From an uncultured Anaerolineae bacterium (GTDB lineage Bacteria; Chloroflexota; Anaerolineae; Aggregatilineales; Phototrophicaceae), in contig CALDYP010000046.1 in assembly GCA_937944445.1 (NCBI GenBank), positions 1-64,000 of the forward strand: a stretch of 64,000 nt of DNA. Reading direction: 5' to 3'. Numbering within the stretch: position 1 is the first letter of the stretch; each line of letters begins with the position of its first letter. Below, in pieces: positions 26,031 through 35,894 of this stretch. The notes below the pieces were generated by a model. That model was not told the DNA's origin and made no database searches. It saw only the letters and a list, made by a program, of their open reading frames with translations. A program made the translations under genes and the position numbers.

Positions 26031-27316
26031 GATACTTGTATCAGTTGTGTACGTTCAGGCCCGACACTCAGCATCCGAATCGGCAGCTCCAACAGCTCAG
26101 AAATGCGCGAGACGTACTGACGCGCCTCAACGGGCAAATCACCCCATGAGCGCACCCCTGTTAGGTCAGCCTCCCACCCGTGGAGCGTTTCATAAATCGG
26201 AACCGCCCGCGCGAGCTGATACGTCGTGCTAGGCGGTGTGGTCACATGCTGACCATCTACATCATAACCAACTGCCAGTTGGAGCGTCTCAAACCCGCTC
26301 AAGACGTCGAGCTTGGTTAGCGCCAGTTCGGTAAAGCCGTTGACCATCGCGGCGTAGCGCAGCATCACCACGTCTAGCCAACCACAGCGGCGCGCGCGGC
26401 CAGTCGTCGTGCCGTATTCGTCCCAGAAGTTTTCCCCAGTGCCGCGCAGCCGCGCGCCGATCTCGTTCTGCTGTTCAGTCGGCATCGGCCCACCACCCAC
26501 GCGAGTGCTGAACGCTTTCGCTACGCCAATCACCCGATCAACATGAGTCGGGCCAAAGCCTAAGCCGGTCAGCGCGCCGCCTGACGTGGGCGAGGAACTC
26601 GTGACAAACGGATACGTGCCGTGATCAACGTCGAGCAGCGTGCCCTGCGCCCCTTCGCTGACGACGCGCGCCCCCTCTTGCAGCCGTTGGTTGATATACA
26701 AGGTAGTGTCTTGAATGAACGGGCGCAGTCGATCCGCCGCGTCGACATAGGCCTGCACCGCCGCTGGAACATCCACAAGCTCCGCGCCCATCTGAGCCAA
26801 CTGCGCGTTTGACCGTTCGAGCGCCGCCGTCATCGTGTCCGCGAAGACCTCAACGTCCAGCAGATCGCCCATCCGAATGCCAGTGCGGCCCGTCTTGTCA
26901 AAGTAGGCCGGGCCGATGCCGCGCAGGGTCGTTCCGATTGCGCCAGCCCCAAGCTGCGCCTCACGGGCTTTATCGAGCGCGATGTGGCCGGGCGTGATCA
27001 CATGCGCCCGCGTGCTGATGCGCAGCGTCTCAGGCGTGATGTTAATGCCCTCACCAGCCAAATAGTCCATCTCCTTGACGAGGTTCACAGGGTTGATCAC
27101 CATGCCGTTGCCCATGATCGACACAACCTCAGAGTGAAGCACCCCTGAAGGAATCAGATGGAGTTTGTACACCTTTTGGCCGACTGCTACAGTGTGACCG
27201 GCGTTGTCACCACCGCTGTAACGGGCGACCACTTGGGCGCTGCCTGCTAACCAATCGACAAAGCGGCCTTTGCCCTCATCGCCCCACTGCGCCCCAATTA
27301 GAATCGTGACTGGCAT
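26027..27316 (-). CDS. purA: Adenylosuccinate synthetase
   Basis: This 429-residue enzyme condenses IMP with aspartate using GTP, the first committed step to AMP. The P-loop-like N-terminus GAQWGDEGKGRFVDW contains the catalytic Asp, and the second conserved His is in NAGHTV. LRGIGPAYFDKTGR and STRVGGGPMPTE are the IMP- and Asp-binding segments. Length is normal for the family. It sits ten bases after the S51-like gene and overlaps the BtuF-like gene by four bases. Confidence 0.97.
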   Translation of the reverse strand: MPVTILIGAQWGDEGKGRFVDWLAGSAQVVARYSGGDNAGHTVAVGQKVYKLHLIPSGVLHSEVVSIMGNGMVINPVNLVKEMDYLAGEGINITPETLRISTRAHVITPGHIALDKAREAQLGAGAIGTTLRGIGPAYFDKTGRTGIRMGDLLDVEVFADTMTAALERSNAQLAQMGAELVDVPAAVQAYVDAADRLRPFIQDTTLYINQRLQEGARVVSEGAQGTLLDVDHGTYPFVTSSSPTSGGALTGLGFGPTHVDRVIGVAKAFSTRVGGGPMPTEQQNEIGARLRGTGENFWDEYGTTTGRARRCGWLDVVMLRYAAMVNGFTELALTKLDVLSGFETLQLAVGYDVDGQHVTTPPSTTYQLARAVPIYETLHGWEADLTGVRSWGDLPVEARQYVSRISELLELPIRMLSVGPERTQLIQVS

Positions 27317-27326
27317 TCAGCCTTCC

Positions 27327-27971
27327 TTACTGTGAATATTGACGCCCAAGCGAGATCTGAACATTCCGCTGCCCCCACACTTCGATCGAGCCGTCACCGC
27401 CCAGAACCAACGCTGACCCTTCCCCGATAGCAATGCCAATGGCTTCTTCAAAGGCCTGAAGCAGTTGATGAATTAGGGTGTTGTCATTATCCGCAGCGAT
27501 CGGCTCTACGAACACGTTTTCAATCCAGCCGAGGCCATCAACCAAATCGCCACTGTCAGTGAGAACCCATCGCCCGAATGCATTCACGGCAAGGCCTTCG
27601 ATGAGCAGCACGGCCCCACGCTCGTATAAGCGCCGCAGTGCCTGCACCACATCCTCATGAAGCGCTGCCAACACAGCATCAAGCGAGGTTCCTGTCTCAA
27701 GCACGAGCATCGTCGCATGCTCAAGCTGGTGGTCGAGCACAGCGCCGCGATCCACGTTGAAGTCTACCATGTACCCGGCGAGCGCCCCCAGATCTTCCAT
27801 GTCGTCCATGAGAGCATCGCCGCGATCTGCTGCAAAAGAAACATACACGGTGACACCCTCTGCGTCCGCACGCGCCAGCGCCTGTGATCGAATCTCGCTT
27901 TCTGGGGCAGCCGCAGAGAGCACCAGCCAGCCAGCCCCCGGTATCCAACGAAGCGGCCCCTGCTGGTTCAT
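27327..27971 (-). CDS. Degenerate peptidase S51/cyanophycinase-like protein
   Basis: This 214-residue protein has no clear named family at first sight. Its C-terminal half follows the cyanophycinase/dipeptidase E plan: DGLGWIENVFVEP where active relatives have GLGLLPGVVVDQHF, then IGIAIGEGSALVLGGDGSIEVWG where they have IGIDENTALVV. The catalytic GTSAGA box appears as GLAVNA, so the nucleophile Ser is lost. A non-catalytic role is inferred. It overlaps the M20 amidohydrolase by four bases and precedes purA by ten. Confidence 0.6.
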   Translation of the reverse strand: MNQQGPLRWIPGAGWLVLSAAAPESEIRSQALARADAEGVTVYVSFAADRGDALMDDMEDLGALAGYMVDFNVDRGAVLDHQLEHATMLVLETGTSLDAVLAALHEDVVQALRRLYERGAVLLIEGLAVNAFGRWVLTDSGDLVDGLGWIENVFVEPIAADNDNTLIHQLLQAFEEAIGIAIGEGSALVLGGDGSIEVWGQRNVQISLGRQYSQ

Positions 27972-29155
27972 GCCTCATCCATCACATAGTGCGCCACCGC
28001 CGCAGCCAGCAGCCCCGCGCTCAGCGGCAGCACGGCCTCGTCGAAGTCAAAACGCGGGTGATGATGCGGGTAGTTCAGCCCACGTTCTGGGTTAGCCGAG
28101 CCAACAAAGAAGAACATGCCGGGAATATCGGTCATGAACTCGCCCACATCTTCCGACCCCATCGTGCGATAGTTGTGGAAGTGTTCCGGTGAGACGCCCA
28201 ACGCTTCAAACACGCGGCGCACGGGCGCGGCCACTTCATCAGCGTTCGCCACAGGCTCAGTCGTAAGCTTGATCTGCACCTCGGCTGTGCAGTTCATCGC
28301 CGCGCACACGCCATCGACAATTTCGCGCATCCGCCGCTGGATCGTTTCGGCTACCGTATGCTTGAAGAATCGGAAGGTTCCGCCCATCACAGCCGTCTGC
28401 GGGATGATGTTGTTGGCCGTGCCAGTGTGCAGCCGTGTTACCGACAGCACAGCCGTGTCGAGTGGGTCGAGAGTGCGCGCGATAATCGTCTGAAAGCCTA
28501 AAACGATCTGCGCAGCGCACACCACAGGGTCAACCGCCATATGCGGGGCTGCGCCGTGGCCGCCTTTGCCAGTGATCGTGATCTCAAAATCGCCAGAGCC
28601 AGCCATGACCGGGCCGCTGGCTACCCCCAGCTCGCCAACCGGCATTTCATTCCACAGGTGCAGGCCAAGCGACACATCAGGCCGCGGGTTTTGCAGCACG
28701 CCGTCTACCTTCATCGCGCGCGCGCCGCTGCCGATTTCCTCTGCTGGCTGAAAGACAAACTTGATCCGGCCCTTCATCTGGTCTCGACGCGCTGCGAACA
28801 TGCGCGCCACCCCTAACGCGACTGCCGTGTGGCCATCATGGCCGCAGGCGTGCATGACGCCGGGCGTCTGGCTAGCGTATTCAGTGTTGATCTCCGTCGC
28901 AATGGGCAGCGCGTCCATATCAGCGCGCACGAGCACGGTTGGCCCGTCTGAGGCTCCTTCTAGCACCGCGACGACCCCCGTCTTGCCCACACCTGTTTGC
29001 ACTTCCATCCCAAGTGATTGCAGTTCTTCCGCCACGATCCGCGCGGTGCGCGTCTCTTTGAAGGCCAGTTCCGGGTGCTGATGGAAGTCTCGTCGCCAGC
29101 GCACGATTTCATCTGTCAATTTATTTGCCTGTTGCAGCCAATCGATTTTCGTCAT
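27968..29155 (-). CDS. M20 family amidohydrolase (N-acyl amino acid hydrolase type)
   Basis: Starting at ATG 29155, six bases after AGGAAGG, the 395-residue enzyme carries the M20D signature. RRDFHQHPELAFKE lies near the N-terminus, with metal ligands in MHACGHDGHTAVALG, FQPAEEIGSGARAM and TMGSEDVGEF. These enzymes remove acyl groups from N-acyl amino acids, hippurate or indole-acetyl conjugates using two metal ions. Its substrate is not predictable. It follows the PIG-L deacetylase by 37 bases and overlaps the S51-like gene by four. Confidence 0.94.
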   Translation of the reverse strand: MTKIDWLQQANKLTDEIVRWRRDFHQHPELAFKETRTARIVAEELQSLGMEVQTGVGKTGVVAVLEGASDGPTVLVRADMDALPIATEINTEYASQTPGVMHACGHDGHTAVALGVARMFAARRDQMKGRIKFVFQPAEEIGSGARAMKVDGVLQNPRPDVSLGLHLWNEMPVGELGVASGPVMAGSGDFEITITGKGGHGAAPHMAVDPVVCAAQIVLGFQTIIARTLDPLDTAVLSVTRLHTGTANNIIPQTAVMGGTFRFFKHTVAETIQRRMREIVDGVCAAMNCTAEVQIKLTTEPVANADEVAAPVRRVFEALGVSPEHFHNYRTMGSEDVGEFMTDIPGMFFFVGSANPERGLNYPHHHPRFDFDEAVLPLSAGLLAAAVAHYVMDEA

Positions 29156-29192
29156 CATCAACCTTCCTAAGTGAGGCAGCACACTGACAGCC

Positions 29193-29906
29193 TCAACGCA
29201 ATTGTATCACTCTGAACTGCTCAACATAGCGTGGAAATTCAAGGGGGCTGTTGTCATCTAACGAGCGCTCGCGCACACGCTGTGCCATTGCTTCCATATC
29301 CGCAATTTGGCTTTTGTGTTCGTGCAGGGCTTTGATTTTCAGTTCAATCGTGTCAGTCACATCCACACGCACCGTTGGATCGTTCGCGCCTGCCACATAC
29401 ACGGTGAGCACTTTGTGCGGCTGCAAGCCTTCGTCACGCTCCATCTCAGGGAAGTTCAGGCGGTCACGCGCGGTTGGGTAGATAGCTTCCAGCGTGGCCG
29501 CGCCGATTGCACGATGGTCAGGGTGGTTGATGCCAAACGTGCCGTAAAACCACGTGCGCGGGTCTAGCGTGATGACCAGATCAGGGCGCTTGTGCCTCAG
29601 CAGGCGCGTGATGTCGCGGCGCAGTTGCAGCGTGGGGAACAGCTCACCATCTGGATACCGCAGGAAGATCACCTCGTGAACGCCCAACACGGCGTTACAC
29701 GCGCGCTCCTCCGCTTCACGGATGGCCACTAAGCGCTCTGAGGTCATCTCAGGGTCAGCGCTGCCTTTGTCGCCGCTGGTCGCAACCACAACGGTTACCT
29801 CACTGCCGCTGCAAGCAAACTTTGCGAGCGTCGCGCCACAAAAGAAAGCAGCGTCGTCTGGGTGCGCAAAGATACCCATCACCCGCTGCGGTCTACTTTC
29901 TGTCAT
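29193..29906 (-). CDS. PIG-L/LmbE family N-acetylglucosaminyl deacetylase-like protein
   Basis: From ATG 29906 (AGGAG nine bases upstream) the 237-residue zinc hydrolase has the hallmark AHPDD motif at 14-18, the third metal His in INHPDHRAIG and the YPDGE segment. The family removes acetyl groups from GlcNAc-linked substrates such as bacillithiol or mycothiol precursors, inositol lipids or antibiotics. The substrate here is unknown. It sits between ricT and the M20 amidohydrolase in one minus-strand run. Confidence 0.92.
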   Translation of the reverse strand: MTESRPQRVMGIFAHPDDAAFFCGATLAKFACSGSEVTVVVATSGDKGSADPEMTSERLVAIREAEERACNAVLGVHEVIFLRYPDGELFPTLQLRRDITRLLRHKRPDLVITLDPRTWFYGTFGINHPDHRAIGAATLEAIYPTARDRLNFPEMERDEGLQPHKVLTVYVAGANDPTVRVDVTDTIELKIKALHEHKSQIADMEAMAQRVRERSLDDNSPLEFPRYVEQFRVIQLR

Positions 29907-29949
29907 AATGAGTTGCTCTCCTAAAGATGAGGCGCACGCCCTCACCTAC

Positions 29950-30924
29950 TTAATCGTTATCACCTGTGTCTTGTGGCGCGCTGTGTCGAGGGGGCTGTTT
30001 GTCAGCGCGCCGCTGGCCTTTGGGTTTGCCACAGTCACAGTCGCCATCCCCGTGCTTGTCGCATGGTTCAGCAGCTTTTTTGGCCAGCGCCTTCAACTCA
30101 TCGAGAGGAACTAAGTCCTCCCGCGCGACGATCTTCACCCCCTGCTCTTCGATGAACACACTCACCATGTCCTTCAGAGGGAAGACATCCACGACGCGCC
30201 CCTCACCAAACGGCGTGCCCACGCGCTTGTTGCGCTTCGGCAGGTGCTTGCGCGCCTCTACGTACTGCTCGTATTCATACACAAGGCAGCAGCGCAGCCG
30301 CCCACACATCCCCGTGATTTCACTCGGGTTGAGCGAGATACCCTGTGCCTTTGCCATCTTGATCGACACAGGGCTGAAGTCGGTGAGGAAGGTGCTGCAA
30401 CAGCGCTCGATGCCACACGCGCCAAACCCGCCGAGCAGCTTCGCCACGTCACGCGGCCCAATCTGACGAAAGTCCACCTTCGCCGCAAACAGCCGCCCCA
30501 CTTCTCTTTGCAGCCGGCTGATGTCCACTTTTTCCTCAGTGCTGTAGAGAAAGGTGAGCATTGTCCCTTCGTAGTTGTAGAGCGCGCCCACAAACTTCAC
30601 AGCGTCAAAGCCACCCATCGCGTTGGCTCGCTCTTGACAGATCAGCAGCGCCTCTGGCTGCTTTGCCTCCCACTCTTGGCGCAGCGCCAAGTCACGCGGC
30701 GTAGCCGGGCGTAAGATCGTGCGATACTCAATGGCAGGGTCACGCTCAGTGAAGCCCATCACCTGCCCCATCTGTCGTCCACGCGCCGTCTCAGCAATGA
30801 CATAGTCACCCGCCGAGACTTGATGACCACCCAGATCGAAATGATACAGCTTGCCCACTTTTGTAAAACGAACACCCGCCACACGCTCAGCCAGCGCGGC
30901 GGATGGAATGGCTTGATCGCTCAT
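29950..30924 (-). CDS. ricT: PSP1 domain protein RicT (YaaT)
   Basis: This 324-residue PSP1-family protein has the diagnostic Cys-rich core CGIERCCSTFL...CGRLRCCLVYE (about 168-215) and GFTERDPAIEYRTILRPA near the N-terminus. In Bacillus, RicT (YaaT) joins RicA and RicF in an iron-sulfur complex that promotes RNase Y action and development. No ricA or ricF homologue is seen here. The His/Asp/Cys-rich tail (CDKHGDGDCDCGKP) is unusual and could bind metal. It heads the minus-strand run down to the histidine kinase. Confidence 0.93.
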   Translation of the reverse strand: MSDQAIPSAALAERVAGVRFTKVGKLYHFDLGGHQVSAGDYVIAETARGRQMGQVMGFTERDPAIEYRTILRPATPRDLALRQEWEAKQPEALLICQERANAMGGFDAVKFVGALYNYEGTMLTFLYSTEEKVDISRLQREVGRLFAAKVDFRQIGPRDVAKLLGGFGACGIERCCSTFLTDFSPVSIKMAKAQGISLNPSEITGMCGRLRCCLVYEYEQYVEARKHLPKRNKRVGTPFGEGRVVDVFPLKDMVSVFIEEQGVKIVAREDLVPLDELKALAKKAAEPCDKHGDGDCDCGKPKGQRRADKQPPRHSAPQDTGDND

Positions 30925-31028
30925 AACAGTAACTACCCCATTTTCAACACTATGCCATCAAGGGGCACATTTGAACTGTAGCGTATCCAAAATGCAAATG
31001 CAATATTCGTTCACGAGAAGCGCTTTGT

Positions 31029-31034
31029 TATAAT
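31029..31034 (+). promoter_or_regulatory. Extended -10 promoter of aspartate kinase
   Basis: TGT-TATAAT at 31026-31034 is a perfect extended -10, 32 bases before the ATG at 31067. The -35 region (TTCGTT) is weak. Confidence 0.65.
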
Positions 31035-31066
31035 CAGGTTACATCACACACACAAGGGGATTGTCG

Positions 31067-32476
31067 ATGGCGAACCTCGTCATGAAGTTCGGCGGCACAT
31101 CCGTTGGCACACCGCCTGCCCTCTCGCAGGTCATCAGTATTGTGTTGCACGAACACAAACGATGGGATCATCTGATTCTGGTTGCATCTGCATTGGATGG
31201 CGTCACCGATAGTCTGCTTGAAGCCGCTTACCTCGCACAGGCAGCCAACCACCGAGGCTATCGGCGCATCGCGGCCACACTGCGCACACGGCACATCTCG
31301 CTCGTAGAACAACTGCCGCTGAGCCAAGCCGAAAGCAGTGCCCTCCAAGCAGACATTGATCGCCTGCTGCTGGAAATGATCGAGACGTGCCAAGCCCTCG
31401 CTAACACCCAGAGCGATACTCTCTCGCCAGCAGTCAGCGACAGCATTTGCAGCGTCGGCGAGCGCCTCGCTGCGCGGATCATCGCCAGCTTGCTGCGTCA
31501 AAATGATCTGCTAAGTGTTGCAATTGACGGCACAGACATACTGGTTACAGACGACGTGCACGGCAACGCTGCCCCGCTGCTAGCGGAAACGCGCCAGCGC
31601 ATCCAGCAAAACCTCATCCCAATGCTCAACCGTGGCATCGTGCCGGTGGTCACTGGCTACATCGGCGCAACCGTCAAAGGCGCTACGACCACCATCGGGC
31701 GCGGCGGAAGCGACTACACGGCCTCCATTCTGGCGATCAGCACCGCCGCTCAAGAGGTTTGGATCTGGTCAGGTGTCGATGGTATGATGAGCGCTGACCC
31801 GCGCGAAATTCCAGAAGCGCAGGTCATCGCCGAGATGTCTTACAACGAAGTTGCTGAGCTGGCCTACTTCGGCGCACGCATCCTACACGCGCGGATGATC
31901 GCCCCACTCCGTGAGCACAACATCCCACTCGTCGTGCGCAATGTCTACAAACCTCAGCGCAACGGCACACGCATTCACGCAGCGGGGGCATCGTCTACAC
32001 CTCACATCAAAGCGGTGACGTCCATTCAAGGCATCGGCTTGTTCGCAGACCGCAGCGGCTCGCTCACTCACGTGACGCAAATCGCAGACGAAACGCTTTT
32101 CGAGACAGTTGGAACCCACGCCGATGTCATGATCGCGTCCCAGTCGTCGTCCCGCTCATTTCTGTGTTTCGTCATCCCTACCAGCGTAGGCAGCGATTCG
32201 ATTGACACGATTCGCACGGCCTTGCACGTCAAGTTAAAACAGTCCAACGACACAGCTATCTGGCAGGCGCGACCTGTATCGTTGATCACTGCCATCGGCG
32301 ATCAAATCAACACCGCAACTAGCTTGATGGCCAATGTGATACACGCCTTGTCCGGCCTGCACCTCCTCGGAATAACGCTCGGCCCCTCGGGCTGCACGTT
32401 GTCGGTGATCGTGGAAGTTGACGATACCGAAGTGACTCTCCAGCGGCTGCATCGCCTCACGCTCACAACCGTGTGA
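31067..32476 (+). CDS. lysC: Aspartate kinase
   Basis: This 469-residue enzyme phosphorylates aspartate, the entry to Lys, Thr, Met and Ile synthesis. The start is ATG 31067 behind AAGGGGA. The N-terminal KFGGTSVGTP motif binds ATP/Asp. GRGGSDYTASILA and IWSGVDGMMSADPREIPEAQVI complete the kinase domain (1-285). Two ACT-like regulatory segments follow (about 315-465), implying feedback control. Length matches monofunctional ThrA-like aspartokinases, with no homoserine dehydrogenase domain. Its last 14 bases overlap the convergent glutamine synthetase gene. Confidence 0.94.
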   Translation: MANLVMKFGGTSVGTPPALSQVISIVLHEHKRWDHLILVASALDGVTDSLLEAAYLAQAANHRGYRRIAATLRTRHISLVEQLPLSQAESSALQADIDRLLLEMIETCQALANTQSDTLSPAVSDSICSVGERLAARIIASLLRQNDLLSVAIDGTDILVTDDVHGNAAPLLAETRQRIQQNLIPMLNRGIVPVVTGYIGATVKGATTTIGRGGSDYTASILAISTAAQEVWIWSGVDGMMSADPREIPEAQVIAEMSYNEVAELAYFGARILHARMIAPLREHNIPLVVRNVYKPQRNGTRIHAAGASSTPHIKAVTSIQGIGLFADRSGSLTHVTQIADETLFETVGTHADVMIASQSSSRSFLCFVIPTSVGSDSIDTIRTALHVKLKQSNDTAIWQARPVSLITAIGDQINTATSLMANVIHALSGLHLLGITLGPSGCTLSVIVEVDDTEVTLQRLHRLTLTTV

Positions 32477-33827
32477 GATAGTGCTCCAGTTCCCACGGCG
32501 TGACCTGCCGGTTGTAGGCGTCTACCTCTTGCCGTTTGGCGCTGACGTAGCGATCGCTGATGTACGGCCCAAGCGCCGCCTGAACCACATCATTCGCGGT
32601 GAGCGCCTGAAGCGCTTCATCGAGCGACGCGGGCAGCACCTCGGTCTGCCGCAGCCGCCCACGATTGCGCGCCAGCAGTGTTTCCTCGAGCGCTTCCGGC
32701 AGGGGCATCCGTTGGCGGATGCCGTCTAAACCAGTCATCAACATGACGGCTTTCGCAAGGTAAGGGTTGGCCGCCGGGTCAGGGCAGCGCAGCTCTAGGC
32801 GCGTGTGTGACTCTTTCCCCGGCGCGGTGCTCGGCACACGGATCAGCGCGCCGCGATTGATGTGCGCCCACGTCACATACACCGGCGCTTCAAAGCTCGT
32901 GCCGAGGCGTTTGTAGCTGTTCACCAGAGGGGCCAGCACGGCAGTCATCGCGCGCGCGTGAGCCAACTGCCCTGCCAAGAAGTAACGCGCCGTCTCTGAC
33001 AGGCCGTACTCGTGGCTGACATCCATGAACACGTTCTGGCCGGTCTCACAATCGTGCAGGCTCTGGTGCGTGTGCATGCCACTGCCGGGCATATCGGCCA
33101 TGGGCCGCGGCATGAACGTACACACCATGCCATGCCGCTGAGCAATCGTGCGCGCGGTGATGCGCGCGGTTAGGATGTGATCCGCTGAAACGAGCGCGTG
33201 ATTGTATTGAAAGTCGATCTCGTGCTGCCCATAGCCGATCTCGCTGTGGGTGCTGTCCACGCCGATGCCCATCTCATTCAACGCCATAATGATCTGTCGC
33301 AGCACTGCCGCCGCATGCTCATCTGCCACATCAAAATAGCCAGAGTGGTCTACTGGCGTGTTCAAGATCGGGCGACCGTGTTCATCCTGTCGAAACAGGA
33401 AGAACTCCAACTCCATGCCCGTTTTGAACACGAAGTTCATCTCTTCAGCGGCCTTCAAAGCGCGCACCAGTGCATAACGAGGGTCACCGATGAACGGCTC
33501 TCCGGCAGGCGTTGTGACAGAGCAGATCACCCGCGCAGTCTTGTGGTCGCCGTTTGTCCACGGCAGCACCGTGTAGGTAGCCAGATCAGGCCGCAGCACC
33601 ATGTCGCTCTCTGCGACGCGCGCAAACCCCTCAAGCGATGAGCCGTCAAAATGCACCCCGTTGTCGAGGATGTTCTCCAATTCGCTGATGGGGGCAAGCA
33701 CGCTTTTCACGCTGCCCATGATGTCGCAGAACCACAGAGAGATAAAGCGAACCTGCTCACTTTGGGACTGCTGGATGACATCTTGTTTGCTCATCGGCAC
33801 GTAATGCCGATTTGAATCTAATTTCAT
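32463..33827 (-). CDS. glnA: Glutamine synthetase (type I)
   Basis: The product makes glutamine from glutamate, ammonia and ATP as a dodecamer. Motifs are DIMGSVKSV and HFDGSSLEGFA (beta-grasp), MELEFFLF, GMHTHQSLHD and the ATP-site NRGALIRVP followed by ESHTRLELRCPDPAANPYLA. The adenylylation Tyr segment (NLYDLPP) of beta-type enzymes is absent, as in GlnA-alpha enzymes controlled by feedback. The start is uncertain. ATG 33827, four bases after GGGGGG, is preferred; 33839 and 33794 (best family alignment) are alternatives. It lies 70 bases after aroQ on the same strand. Confidence 0.93.
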   Translation of the reverse strand: MKLDSNRHYVPMSKQDVIQQSQSEQVRFISLWFCDIMGSVKSVLAPISELENILDNGVHFDGSSLEGFARVAESDMVLRPDLATYTVLPWTNGDHKTARVICSVTTPAGEPFIGDPRYALVRALKAAEEMNFVFKTGMELEFFLFRQDEHGRPILNTPVDHSGYFDVADEHAAAVLRQIIMALNEMGIGVDSTHSEIGYGQHEIDFQYNHALVSADHILTARITARTIAQRHGMVCTFMPRPMADMPGSGMHTHQSLHDCETGQNVFMDVSHEYGLSETARYFLAGQLAHARAMTAVLAPLVNSYKRLGTSFEAPVYVTWAHINRGALIRVPSTAPGKESHTRLELRCPDPAANPYLAKAVMLMTGLDGIRQRMPLPEALEETLLARNRGRLRQTEVLPASLDEALQALTANDVVQAALGPYISDRYVSAKRQEVDAYNRQVTPWELEHYLTRL

Positions 33828-33896
33828 CATACCCCCCATGCTATCCCAAACTGCCCAGTCAGCCCATAGACGAGGTCACTAAAATTATGGCCAGCG

Positions 33897-34367
33897 CTAT
33901 TGGCCAGAGGTGCTAAGCGCGTCACGTGCGATCCCTAGATGGCCCAGCAGCGCCTCCACCCCTAAGATGTAGCTGCGCCACCCAAACCCAGCCACCACCC
34001 CCACGCACACCGGCGCAATCATCGACTGGTGACGAAACGACTCGCGCGCGTGAACGTTCGAGAGGTGAACTTCTACCGTAGGCAGCTTGACCGCGCTGAT
34101 CGCGTCACGCAGCGCGATGCTGGTGTGGGTGTAAGCCCCAGCGTTGATGACGACGCCCAATGCCCAGCCGCGCGCATCGTGCAGCGCATCCACCAACGCG
34201 CCCTCGTGGTTGCTCTGAACAGCCCGCAGCCCAACCCCATAGGCAGATGCGGTCTGCTCACACGCCGCGTTGATGTCGGCCAGCGTCGTTGTTCCGTACA
34301 CATCTGGCTCGCGTGTGCCCAAGAGGTTTAAGTTGGGGCCGTGCAGCAGCAGCAGTTCACGCCTCAT
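33897..34367 (-). CDS. aroQ: 3-dehydroquinate dehydratase, type II
   Basis: This 156-residue type-II dehydroquinase carries out step three of the shikimate pathway. The N-terminal [19 protein letters not shown] contains the catalytic Tyr (here YGTTT) and flexible-loop Arg. [13 protein letters not shown] and the catalytic-His region [18 protein letters not shown] are intact. Last gene of the aromatic supraoperon, overlapping aroB by 11 bases. Confidence 0.96.
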   Translation of the reverse strand: MRRELLLLHGPNLNLLGTREPDVYGTTTLADINAACEQTASAYGVGLRAVQSNHEGALVDALHDARGWALGVVINAGAYTHTSIALRDAISAVKLPTVEVHLSNVHARESFRHQSMIAPVCVGVVAGFGWRSYILGVEALLGHLGIARDALSTSGQ

Positions 34368-35412
34368 CGACGCACATCTCCTTCAACACCGCCAACACAT
34401 CTTCAACGGGAACATCCGTTACAATGGTTGGTTCACACACGCCTTTCAGCAAAACAAAGCGTGACGCCCCCGCCCGCCACTTCTTGTCAGTGGCCATTGC
34501 GTCGTACAGCGCCTGTGGATCAAGCGCGCCCATGCGCGTTGGCAGCCCAATGCTGCGCAGAATGCCCTCCACTTGCATCACAAGCTGTTCGTCGATCATC
34601 CCAAGACGCAGCGATAGGCGCAGCGCTGCCACCAATCCCGCCGCCACCGCGAACCCGTGCAACCAGCGATACTGCGTCACTTGCTCGATTGCGTGGCCGA
34701 AGGTGTGACCAAGATTCAGGTGTGCACGGATGCCGTGTTCAAACGGATCCTGCTGCACGATGTCTACCTTCACACGCACTGCACGCGCGATCAGCTCAGT
34801 GGTACGCTCTGGTGTGTGCAGCGCGGGGTCAAGTAGGCTGGAATCCGCCAACAACCCGTGCTTGATCACCTCGGCCATGCCGGCTTGCCACTCAACCGAT
34901 GGCAGAGTAGTCAATACGTTGGGGTCGATCAGCACAAGTGACGGCTGTTTGAACGCGCCGACAAGGTTCTTTCCTTGTGGCAGGTCAACACCGACTTTGC
35001 CGCCTACGCTGCTGTCCACCATCGCTAACAAAGTTGTGGGGATTTGCACCAGCCGCAAGCCTCGCATATACGTTGCGGCGGCAAACCCTGCGGTGTCTCC
35101 CACCACGCCCCCACCCAACGCAACAATGGTTGTGCTGCGGTCGGCGCGCGCTGTCACCAGTTGATCGTAGAGCATTCGCACCGTGTCGAGCGTTTTGTGC
35201 TGCTCGCCCGCTGGCATTACAATCAAGGCCGCTTGAGGCGTCTGCTGCACCCACGGCCCACCGTACAAGTGCGCCACGTTAGTGTCCGTGATCACTGCTG
35301 GACGAGCAGAGAGATCGTAACGCTCAGGGTGCGCCACGACATCGCCTAAGAGTCCACTGCCGATCAAGATGTCATATGCCCCATCGGGCGTCGTTACAGG
35401 GATGCGTTCCAC
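34357..35412 (-). CDS. aroB: 3-dehydroquinate synthase
   Basis: This 351-residue NAD+- and metal-dependent enzyme converts DAHP to 3-dehydroquinate. The NAD loop [19 protein letters not shown], the lysines in SVGGKVGVD and KNLVGAF, and the metal ligands (E in MAEVIKHG, H in [12 protein letters not shown]) are all present. Its start lies inside the end of aroK (19-base overlap). Confidence 0.97.
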   Translation of the reverse strand: MERIPVTTPDGAYDILIGSGLLGDVVAHPERYDLSARPAVITDTNVAHLYGGPWVQQTPQAALIVMPAGEQHKTLDTVRMLYDQLVTARADRSTTIVALGGGVVGDTAGFAAATYMRGLRLVQIPTTLLAMVDSSVGGKVGVDLPQGKNLVGAFKQPSLVLIDPNVLTTLPSVEWQAGMAEVIKHGLLADSSLLDPALHTPERTTELIARAVRVKVDIVQQDPFEHGIRAHLNLGHTFGHAIEQVTQYRWLHGFAVAAGLVAALRLSLRLGMIDEQLVMQVEGILRSIGLPTRMGALDPQALYDAMATDKKWRAGASRFVLLKGVCEPTIVTDVPVEDVLAVLKEMCVDEA

Positions 35413-35894
35413 AGCCTGATGATCTCCTCCCCAACCTCAGACGGGGTTTTGTGATCTGTCCAAATGTGGTGCGGCAGCGATTCGTACACGGCCTGACGTT
35501 CCGCCAGCAGCGCTTGCCACTGGGTGGCCAGCGGGCGCTGTGGGCTGTCCGCGAGGCGCTGCGCTAAGGTTTCTGGACGCGCATGCAAACAAACTACAAA
35601 GGCCGATTTCACTAGCGCCTCGCGACTGAGGGGGTTCAGCAGCGCGCCACCGCCCGTCGCAACCACTAGCGCCTCGCGCAGGGACAGCTCTAGGCACATG
35701 GCATGTTCTAACGTGCGGAAGAACGATTCGCTCCGTTCAGCAAAGATGCGCGCGATAGGCCAGCCGGTGCGCTGCTCAATCAGCGTGTCCATGTCCACCA
35801 GCAGGCGATCCAACCGATCCGCCAACCACAGCGCCACCGTACTTTTGCCTGTCCCCATGAAGCCTGTCAGGACAATAGAATGGCGTTCACTCAT
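35394..35894 (-). CDS. aroK: Shikimate kinase
   Basis: Starting at ATG 35894, eight bases inside aroC, the 166-residue P-loop kinase has Walker A GFMGTGKST, the shikimate-binding Asp in DMDTLIEQRTG and Arg in FRTLE, and the glycine-rich ATGGGALL loop. Length is normal for single-domain AroK. Upstream in-frame codons (to 35960) lie within aroC and lack a ribosome site. It makes shikimate-3-phosphate for AroA. Confidence 0.96.
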   Translation of the reverse strand: MSERHSIVLTGFMGTGKSTVALWLADRLDRLLVDMDTLIEQRTGWPIARIFAERSESFFRTLEHAMCLELSLREALVVATGGGALLNPLSREALVKSAFVVCLHARPETLAQRLADSPQRPLATQWQALLAERQAVYESLPHHIWTDHKTPSEVGEEIIRLWNASL

